Of a stretch of 5,805 nt of DNA, positions 1-4,207 are shown piece by piece. Position 1 is the first letter of the stretch. Each line of letters starts with the position of its first letter. The stretch is from NCBI GenBank assembly GCA_003158505.1, contig PMJK01000144.1:43682-49486 (forward strand), in the 5' to 3' direction. The stretch is from Holophagaceae bacterium (GTDB taxonomy: Bacteria; Acidobacteriota; Holophagae; Holophagales; Holophagaceae). The notes below the pieces were generated by a model. That model was not told where the DNA came from. It made no database searches and was given only the letters and a program-made list of their open reading frames with translations. Made by a program: the position numbers and the translations under genes.

Positions 1-74
1 TTCACCGGATATCCTTCTTCTTCGGGATCACTGAGGGCCGTGGCCCTGGGTACTTGCTGTGATCGGCCTGCCAT
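1..74 (-). CDS. 5' end of an unidentified gene running off the left edge
   Basis: Seen: an ATG at 74-72 on the minus strand is preceded by GGGAGG (87-82), a very good ribosome binding site, with a 7-nt spacer. The frame stays open for 24 complete codons to the window edge. The peptide begins MAGRSQQVPRATALSDP and continues with an acidic EEEGYPV stretch. It has no hydrophobic segment, so the start is not a signal peptide or membrane anchor. A TATAAT box lies about 110 nt upstream, and the leader between is strongly structured. Inference: the gene is real because ribosome binding site, promoter-like box and open frame agree and it runs the same way as its neighbours. Too little protein is present to name a family. 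Moderate confidence that it is a gene, none about function. Confidence 0.6.
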   Translation of the reverse strand, partial: MAGRSQQVPRATALSDPEEEGYPV

Positions 75-158
75 GGTCGCGCCTCCCATCTGCGAATCCA
101 AGGGGCCAACCCTCGGCCCCTCCTGCCCAAACTCAAGAGCAGGAAGCGTACCCAGGGC
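43..158 (-). promoter_or_regulatory. Structured 5' leader with an 11-bp long-range inverted repeat
   Basis: Seen: GCCCTGGGTAC (43-53) and its exact reverse complement GTACCCAGGGC (148-158) form an 11-bp perfect inverted repeat separated by 94 nt. Inside it are two more hairpins: TCCTGC/GCAGGA (121-126 with 139-144, 12-nt loop) and GGGGCC/GGCCCC (102-107 with 115-120, 7-nt loop). Read as minus-strand RNA, the upstream arm lies in the untranslated leader and the downstream arm covers codons 8-11 of the left-edge gene, so the closed structure encloses its ribosome binding site and start codon. The downstream arm can instead pair locally in AGGGCC-GT-GGCCCT (34-47), so two folds compete. Inference: a cis-acting RNA control element. 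It matches no riboswitch consensus that I recognise. Confidence 0.45.
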
Positions 159-185
159 GAGTGCGATTTTGCTATTTTTTTAAAT

Positions 186-191
186 ATTATA
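186..191 (-). promoter_or_regulatory. Perfect -10 box (TATAAT) for the left-edge gene
   Basis: On the minus strand the six bases read TATAAT, an exact sigma-70-type -10 hexamer, inside the AT-rich island. A start about 7 nt downstream (near 178) would give a leader of roughly 100 nt containing both arms of the long inverted repeat. There is no good -35 at 17 nt spacing. TATAAT also occurs by chance in such AT-rich DNA: the plus strand has it at 188-193 and 263-268. The location is right but the call is tentative. Confidence 0.4.
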
Positions 192-241
192 ATTATTAAT
201 CTTAAGCCGTTTTGATCGATTAGGGTTATGAATTTTTAATT

Positions 242-253
242 AACAATTTTGTA
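242..253. promoter_or_regulatory. Candidate operator dyad, copy 1 (AACA-ATTT-TGTA)
   Basis: AACAATTTTGTA is a dyad with half-sites ACA/TGT about a 4-bp centre. Bases 243-253 are identical to 860-870, upstream of the small membrane-protein gene. It sits in the AT-rich island just upstream of the TATAAT box as read on the minus strand. Its recurrence at a second intergenic region supports a shared protein-binding site, but AT-rich composition raises the chance of coincidence. Confidence 0.35.
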
Positions 254-271
254 CCAAAAACTTATAATTAA

Positions 272-283
272 TACATTTTTGTA
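272..283. promoter_or_regulatory. Candidate operator dyad, copy 2 (TACA-TTTT-TGTA)
   Basis: TACATTTTTGTA has perfect TACA/TGTA half-sites about a TTTT centre and matches copy 1 at 10 of the 12 positions. It lies exactly 30 bp from copy 1, near three helical turns, so a dimer at each site would sit on roughly the same face of the DNA. Both copies are preceded by ATTAA. The protein that would bind is unknown. Confidence 0.35.
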
Positions 284-293
284 ATATTATTTC

Positions 294-427
294 CCCAGTA
301 ACTTGAGCACCCAGATTCCAGCCCCTCCCGACGCAAACGGCAAGCAAAGAATCGGCTTGGCATCGCAGGGATGGGACCACAGAGCACCTGCCTATGCGCA
401 CACCAAAGGAGTGGGGACTCGTTGCGC
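294..427. other. Intergenic stretch with no recognised feature
   Basis: This is the GC-normal part of the 353-nt gap between the small membrane-protein gene and the left-edge gene. I looked for an intrinsic terminator after the stop codon at 430-428 and found none: only a 4-bp GAGT/ACTC hairpin (411-422) without a T run, and a weak CAAGC/GCTTG pair near 340-360. I see no convincing gene, tRNA or repeat. Confidence 0.5.
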
Positions 428-763
428 TTAGGTGTTGGCGGCGTGGCCGAATTGCACGACGAGTCCCCCGACCATGATGATGGCGATACCGACCCAGGTG
501 GAGACCGGCACGGCCTCGTGGAAGATGAACCGACCTGCCAGGACGCTTACGACGGCGAAGATGGCGACGTAAACCCCAAGCAGCTTGGAGAAATCCCAAG
601 GCACGAGGTTGACCACGACACCGTAGGTGCCAAGCATGATGAATCCGAGTGCCATGAAGGCAACCCCGCTCCCCCGCATGCCTTTCCGGACGATGGCGTC
701 CCCGCCTACCTCAAGCACGGCAGCGGCTAGAAAGATGAGCCAGGCGATAACTGGGAGTCGCAT
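428..763 (-). CDS. Small four-helix SMR/DMT-like membrane protein
   Basis: A 111-residue, almost wholly hydrophobic protein with four predicted membrane segments at about residues 4-21, 33-52, 60-82 and 87-105. This is the size and topology of small multidrug resistance (SMR) and related half-size drug/metabolite transporter (DMT) proteins. A glutamate, E18 in LEVGG, lies in the first helix, where SMR proteins keep their single essential acidic residue. The last helix (STWVGIAIIMVGGLVVQFG) resembles the SMR/DMT C-terminal helix. The middle does not match classic EmrE or YnfA closely, so neither name is given. The ATG at 763 follows AGAGGGG (774-768), a good ribosome binding site. It lies 176 nt below the glutamine synthetase in the same direction. 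Proteins of this type usually act as dimers in the inner membrane. The substrate is unknown. Confidence 0.8.
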   Translation of the reverse strand: MRLPVIAWLIFLAAAVLEVGGDAIVRKGMRGSGVAFMALGFIMLGTYGVVVNLVPWDFSKLLGVYVAIFAVVSVLAGRFIFHEAVPVSTWVGIAIIMVGGLVVQFGHAANT

Positions 764-767
764 GTTT

Positions 768-774
768 CCCCTCT
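768..774 (-). promoter_or_regulatory. Ribosome binding site of the small membrane protein
   Basis: Minus-strand AGAGGGG followed by AAAC and the ATG at 763. It fixes this start and, unlike the kinase and synthetase upstream, gives the gene its own translation signal. Confidence 0.6.
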
Positions 775-804
775 ATCCATCGAAGACTGAACGATCGGGA
801 GTTG

Positions 805-833
805 TTGGCATAGGCGAGGGTAAAACCTGCCAA
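805..833. promoter_or_regulatory. Inverted repeat TTGGCA / TGCCAA before the small membrane protein
   Basis: TTGGCA (805-810) and TGCCAA (828-833) are perfect arms. After a 2-nt bulge (811-812) GG/CC (813-814 with 826-827) extends the stem around an 11-nt loop. It lies in the leader region of the small membrane-protein gene, 42 nt above its start. No T run follows in the minus direction, so it is not a terminator for the synthetase. It may be an operator or leader hairpin. Confidence 0.3.
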
Positions 834-857
834 AAATGTCTACCTAAGCCATTAAAG

Positions 858-871
858 TTACAATTTTGTAA
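858..871. promoter_or_regulatory. Candidate operator dyad, copy 3 (TTACAATTTTGTAA)
   Basis: This is the longest of the three copies of the WACA-WTTT-TGTA dyad: a perfect 14-bp inverted repeat, TTACAA-TT-TTGTAA. As in the other copies, ATTAA lies just beside it (851-855). On the minus strand TTTAAT (856-851) directly follows and could be a -10 box, which would put the dyad in the promoter spacer, a usual place for a repressor site. No good -35 is visible. It lies in a small AT-rich patch of the 176-nt gap. Confidence 0.4.
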
Positions 872-939
872 AATCTCCGTGTTGCAGGCTCCCATGACCT
901 TCATCCACAGGTTCAGGAGAACGCTTTGCACCCTCGGAT

Positions 940-2292
940 TCAGAAGATCGGGAGGTACTTTGCCAACTCCCAGGGAGTGACTTCCAGGCGGTAGTCTTCC
1001 CATTCGAGCCGCTTGGCCAGGATGAAGGTCTCATAGATCTGGGGGCCCAGGGCGGTGCGGATCACCGGGTCCTTCTCCAGTTCATCCAGCGCCTGGCCGA
1101 GGGAAAGGGGCAGGAGGTCGGGGTCAATGCCCGGCTCCGACGTGGCGGTCGGGAACAGGTTCTCGTCCGATGCGTTGGGAATGGCCAGCTGACGGCGGAC
1201 GCCGTCCAGTCCCGCCGCCAGCATGACGGCGAAGGAGAGGTAGGGGTTGCAGCTGGGATCCGGGCAGCGCAGCTCGATCCGGGTGGAATCCACGCTGTGC
1301 GCCCTGGGAATGCGGATGAGGGCGGAGCGGTTGATCCGGCCCCAACTGATCTGGACGGGAGCTTCATACCCGCGCACCAGGCGCTTGTAGGAGTTCACCA
1401 GGGGAGCCAGCACCGCGCACATGCCCCGGGCATGGGCGAGCTGGCCCGCAATGAAATGCTTGGCGATGGTGGACAGCCCATGGGCATCGCCTGGATCGGC
1501 GAAGGCGTTCGTGCCATTGGCCTTGTAGCTGAGACTCTGGTGGACATGCATGCCGTTTCCGGAGATTCCCCGGATGGGCTTGGGCATGAAGGTGGCGATC
1601 AGGTTCCGCTGCTGGGCCATGATCTTGAGGAGGACTCGGAAGGTGACGATGTTGTCGGCCGTATTGAGGGCGTCGGAGTACCGGAAGTCGATTTCGTGCT
1701 GACCCGTGGCGACCTCATGGTGCATGGTTTCCACCTGGATTCCGAACTCGGCCAGGGTATCTGCCATGTGGCGCCACAGGCTCGTGGCCACCAGATCTGT
1801 GGGGGCGTCGAAGTAGCTCGCGCTGTCCGCCGGCTGGGGGTGCGCAGGCCCGTCGTCGGACTGGGGCTTCAACAGGAAGAACTCCAGCTCCGGACCGGCG
1901 TTGTAGACGAAGCCCATCTCCTCGGCCTCGCGCATCACCTTGGCCAGGACGGCCCGTGGGTCACCCAGGAAGGGCTGACCATCCGGCGTGAAGACATTGC
2001 AGATGAGTCTGGCCGTGGCCTCCCGACCGCTGACCCAGGGGAGAATGGCGAAGGTCGACATGTCCGGCACCAGGTACATGTCGCTCTCGGCGACCCGGGC
2101 GAAGCCCTCGATGCAGGACCCATCGAACCAGATCCCGTGGTTCAAGGTCGAGGCCAGTTCCTCTTTGGGAAGGGTGACGTTCTTGACCACCCCCACCACA
2201 TCGGTGAACTGCAGGTCGATGAACCTCACCCCGCGCTCTTCCACGAGCGCCAACAGATCGGTAGCTGAGAGGTTGGCTCGTGGCGTGGGCAT
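940..2292 (-). CDS. glnA: Type I glutamine synthetase, short alpha-type
   Basis: Makes glutamine from glutamate, ammonia and ATP in the cytoplasm; family members are dodecamers. The 450 residues cover the whole family: beta-grasp N-domain (about 15-100), then the catalytic domain. Metal and substrate ligands are in place by alignment to the enteric enzyme: E135 and E137 in GPELEFF, E193 and E200 in HHEVATGQHE, H249 in GNGMHVH, R304 in NSYKRLV, the flap glutamate E310 in GYEAPV, R322 and R327, and E340/R342 in RIELR. D57 and Y160 match ammonium-site residues. Odd points: FDGSCIEGF has C60 where Ser is usual, and R307 replaces the common Pro in the VPGYEAP flap. The tyrosine adenylylation segment is absent from 374-395. 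Its ATG overlaps the kinase stop by 1 nt (TGATG) with no ribosome binding site, so translation is probably coupled. A specialised glutamine-synthetase-like enzyme for another amine cannot be excluded. Confidence 0.92.
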   Translation of the reverse strand: MPTPRANLSATDLLALVEERGVRFIDLQFTDVVGVVKNVTLPKEELASTLNHGIWFDGSCIEGFARVAESDMYLVPDMSTFAILPWVSGREATARLICNVFTPDGQPFLGDPRAVLAKVMREAEEMGFVYNAGPELEFFLLKPQSDDGPAHPQPADSASYFDAPTDLVATSLWRHMADTLAEFGIQVETMHHEVATGQHEIDFRYSDALNTADNIVTFRVLLKIMAQQRNLIATFMPKPIRGISGNGMHVHQSLSYKANGTNAFADPGDAHGLSTIAKHFIAGQLAHARGMCAVLAPLVNSYKRLVRGYEAPVQISWGRINRSALIRIPRAHSVDSTRIELRCPDPSCNPYLSFAVMLAAGLDGVRRQLAIPNASDENLFPTATSEPGIDPDLLPLSLGQALDELEKDPVIRTALGPQIYETFILAKRLEWEDYRLEVTPWELAKYLPIF

Positions 2293-3260
2293 CAGCGGAG
2301 TTTCTGGAGGGCGACGGCTAGGATTACGATACCCAGGAGCGCGACGATTGCAATCGCGATGGGTCCCATGGCCGGAAGGCCCAGGATCCGGGAGGACCGG
2401 GAAGGTTCCTGCGTCTGGTCCAGGATCGAAACGTCCACTTCATCCAGATGGGTCAGTTCATGGACGAAGACCCGCAAATCGGCCTGCCGGTCCTCGGGCC
2501 TGCGCTGGAGGGCCCGGGCCACCACCGCTGCGAGCTGGGATGAGACGCCCGCAACCTCACGGTCCAGGCGGGGCACGCTCCCCCGGAGATGCTGGGCCAT
2601 CACGGCGAGGTGGTTGTCCCCATCGAAGGGCACGCGGCCCGTCAGCAGCTCGAACAGCATGGTCCCCAGCGAATAGAGGTCCGTCCTCTGGTCGCCCCGC
2701 TGTCCCTCCACCTGTTCGGGGGCCATGTAGGCGGGCGTGCCCGCGGTGCTGCTGAGGTTGGCGTAGGTCACCCGGTGGGCCGTCTTCGTGAGGGCCAGGC
2801 CGAAATCCAGGATCACTGGCTGGCCATTGTCCTTGATCAGGATGTTCTCGGGCTTGAGGTCCCGGTGGACGATGCCCAGTTCATGACAATGGGCCATCCC
2901 ATCGGCGATCCTGGCGATAAGGGCCACGGCGGCTTCGGCGTCGAGGGGTGCCGAGGCCGTGATGAAGTCCCGCATGGACTGGCCACTGATGAGTTCTGTC
3001 ACGAGATAGGGCGTGTTGTTGAATCGGCCGGAACCCAGCCCTTTCTGAATGGCGGGATGGGACAGGGTTTCCATGACCTCCAGCTCGCGCTGGAAGCGCT
3101 CGTACTGGGCGGGGTCCCCGATGCTCGTCCGGTCGGGAACCTTCAGGACCACCTCCTTGGAAGTCAGCAGGTCGAAGGCCCGGTAGACGTCGCTCATGCC
3201 TCCCTGGGCCATGTGGCCCTGGATCCGGTAATGGTCGAATTGATCGCCGATCTGGAGCAT
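2292..3260 (-). CDS. Tail-anchored Hanks-type Ser/Thr protein kinase
   Basis: Phosphorylates Ser/Thr on partner proteins at the inner face of the membrane. In 322 residues the kinase domain spans about 11-270, followed by a short linker and one hydrophobic helix (about 298-318) ending QKLR, with no extracytoplasmic sensor domain. Catalytic elements: ATP lysine K40 in VVLK, C-helix E59, HRDLKPEN with D134 and N139, DFG at 152-154, GTPAYMAPE at 174-182 closing the activation loop. The glycine-rich loop is AQGGMS (18-23), with Ala and Ser at the first and third consensus glycines; this is tolerated in bacterial kinases, so activity is expected. Four Ser/Thr at 170-175 are possible autophosphorylation sites. 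It starts 9 nt after the phosphatase reading frame with no clear ribosome binding site and overlaps the synthetase start, implying one co-translated unit. Confidence 0.93.
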   Translation of the reverse strand: MLQIGDQFDHYRIQGHMAQGGMSDVYRAFDLLTSKEVVLKVPDRTSIGDPAQYERFQRELEVMETLSHPAIQKGLGSGRFNNTPYLVTELISGQSMRDFITASAPLDAEAAVALIARIADGMAHCHELGIVHRDLKPENILIKDNGQPVILDFGLALTKTAHRVTYANLSSTAGTPAYMAPEQVEGQRGDQRTDLYSLGTMLFELLTGRVPFDGDNHLAVMAQHLRGSVPRLDREVAGVSSQLAAVVARALQRRPEDRQADLRVFVHELTHLDEVDVSILDQTQEPSRSSRILGLPAMGPIAIAIVALLGIVILAVALQKLR

Positions 3261-3269
3261 GGGTGCCGT

Positions 3270-4118
3270 CTATGCAGAGTTGCCGTTATCGAGGTTTTTC
3301 CCAAAACGACGAAAGGGGTTCAGGTTCTTAAAACTGAAACCCTTTTTCGGCGCAGGGACACTGGAGTCGAGTTGATGAAGGCGGAGGGCGATCACCGAGA
3401 GATTATCATCGCTATCCCGCTCCATCGCGAGGTCAAAGATGTGCTGTCCAAACACTTCGAGGTTCGCGGCCTCGTGGGCCATCCGGCCGATTTCCTCGTC
3501 CTGGACCACCGACCAAAGCCCATCGGTGCACAGGATGAGGAGGTCTCCCTCCTGAACAGAAATGGCCTCAATATCGGGCTGCACAAAAAGCTCAAGGCCG
3601 ACGCAACGATTCAGGACAGACCTCTGATTGTGAGTGCGGGCCTTTTCGGGAGCGAGCAGCTTCATGCGCACCAGTTCGCCCACGCGGGTGTGGTCGTTGG
3701 TGATGCACCACGTGACCTTATCCCGCACCAGGTAGACGCGCGAATCGCCCACATGGGCCAGATGGAGTGTGTGGCCGTGCAGATGCACGGCGGTGAGTGT
3801 CGTTCCCATCGGAGGCAGATGTTCCTTCATGGCGGTCTGCATGATCAGCGTGTTGGCGTTCTGGACCCCCTGCCGCAGACGCTGAGCCACCGTGGCCCGG
3901 GAATCCTGGTAGACCGCCTCGAACAGAGCGCTGAGCGCCATGTCGCTGGCCATGGCTCCATTCGCGTAGCCCCCCATGCCGTCGGCGATGCCAAAGAGAT
4001 GTCCCTGCGTGCCGAGCGGATGTTCCTCCTGGGAACACAGCCGGATCGCATCCTGGTTTTCTTCCCGGACCTTCCCCACGTGGCTGAATCCGTGGATTTC
4101 GAATTGGGGCGAGTCCAT
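3270..4118 (-). CDS. PP2C-family Ser/Thr protein phosphatase
   Basis: Removes phosphate from Ser/Thr of proteins and is very likely the partner of the adjacent kinase. The 282 residues carry the full PP2C motif set in order: REENQD (18-23), ADGMGG (45-50), MGTTLTA (104-110), HVGDSRVYL (122-130), DHTRVGELV (142-150), CTDGLW (197-202) and SDDNLSVI (236-243). The metal-binding aspartates D23, D46, D199 and D238 are all kept, so it should be an active metal-dependent enzyme. There is no signal peptide or membrane helix. After the domain comes a tail (about 255-282) rich in Lys, Arg and Phe (KKGFSFKNLNPFRRFGK) that could bind membrane lipid, nucleic acid or the kinase. The ATG at 4118 follows AGGA at 6-nt spacing. 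Its TAG stop is in the same frame as the kinase, three codons before the kinase ATG. Confidence 0.94.
   Translation of the reverse strand: MDSPQFEIHGFSHVGKVREENQDAIRLCSQEEHPLGTQGHLFGIADGMGGYANGAMASDMALSALFEAVYQDSRATVAQRLRQGVQNANTLIMQTAMKEHLPPMGTTLTAVHLHGHTLHLAHVGDSRVYLVRDKVTWCITNDHTRVGELVRMKLLAPEKARTHNQRSVLNRCVGLELFVQPDIEAISVQEGDLLILCTDGLWSVVQDEEIGRMAHEAANLEVFGQHIFDLAMERDSDDNLSVIALRLHQLDSSVPAPKKGFSFKNLNPFRRFGKNLDNGNSA
3312..3345 (-). other. Long hairpin inside the 3' end of the phosphatase gene
   Basis: AAAGGGGTTCAG (3312-3323) and CTGAAACCCTTT (3334-3345) pair over 11 of 12 positions (one G/A mismatch) around a 10-nt loop. It falls in the codons for the basic tail, about 50 nt before the kinase start. 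No T run follows on the minus strand, so it is not an intrinsic terminator for the operon. It might stabilise or pause the mRNA and so set the phosphatase-to-kinase ratio. Coincidence with the repeated Lys/Phe codons is possible. Confidence 0.35.
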
Positions 4119-4140
4119 CGTGGGTCCTGGATCAGGTCAG

Positions 4141-4184
4141 AAAAAAGGTGCAGGGAGGGGGTGGAAACCGCCCCGCTCCCTGCA
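4141..4184 (-). terminator. Intrinsic terminator of the permease gene
   Basis: On the minus strand a 9-bp stem (TGCAGGGAG with CTCCCTGCA, 4184-4176 and 4157-4149) continues, after a single bulged base at 4175, through seven more pairs to an AAA loop (4067 offset by 100, i.e. 4167-4165). Two C residues and six T follow (4148-4141). A GC-rich stem with a U tract is the textbook intrinsic form. It starts 24 nt after the permease stop, so the permease is its own transcription unit. Only 22 nt remain between the T run and the phosphatase ATG. Confidence 0.85.
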
Positions 4185-4200
4185 GAATCCCAAGGGATTC
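4185..4200. promoter_or_regulatory. Perfect palindrome GAATCCC-AA-GGGATTC
   Basis: Seven-base arms (4185-4191 and 4194-4200) flank a 2-nt centre, between the permease stop codon and its terminator hairpin. As RNA it would form a 6-bp stem with a 4-nt loop stacked directly on the terminator. As DNA it is a good shape for a dimeric regulator of the phosphatase-kinase-synthetase operon. Either reading is inference. Confidence 0.4.
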
Positions 4201-4207
4201 AAATCAG

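Larger units (their letters stand above)
171..290. other. AT-rich island in a GC-rich region
   Basis: By direct count only 21 of these 120 bases are G or C (17.5 %), against roughly 60-65 % in the surrounding genes. The edges are abrupt. The island has T and A runs, several TATAAT-like hexamers on both strands and two copies of a TACA/TGTA dyad (242-253 and 272-283). No open frame worth calling lies in it. It is probably the promoter/operator region of the left-edge gene. A binding platform for a nucleoid protein, or the scar of an acquired segment, are alternatives. Confidence 0.6.

Noticed and set aside
102..120. GGGGCC/GGCCCC hairpin as an intrinsic terminator
   Set aside because: No T run follows on either strand. 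It is better explained as part of the leader structure.
371..730. 119-codon plus-strand frame opposite the small membrane protein
   Set aside because: The minus-strand frame has a good ribosome binding site and four clean membrane helices. The plus-strand product is polar and unstructured.
805..840. Sigma-54 promoter from TTGGCA on the minus strand
   Set aside because: The -24-like TTGGCAGG is present, but no TTGC-type -12 element is at the required spacing.
764..939. Terminator after glutamine synthetase
   Set aside because: No stem followed by T residues on the minus strand. The TTGGCA/TGCCAA repeat has its T run on the wrong side. Whether the small membrane protein is co-transcribed stays open.
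1297..2268. 323-codon open frame on the plus strand opposite glutamine synthetase
   Set aside because: Shadow frame: the minus strand encodes a full-length enzyme with all active-site residues, and the plus-strand product resembles nothing.
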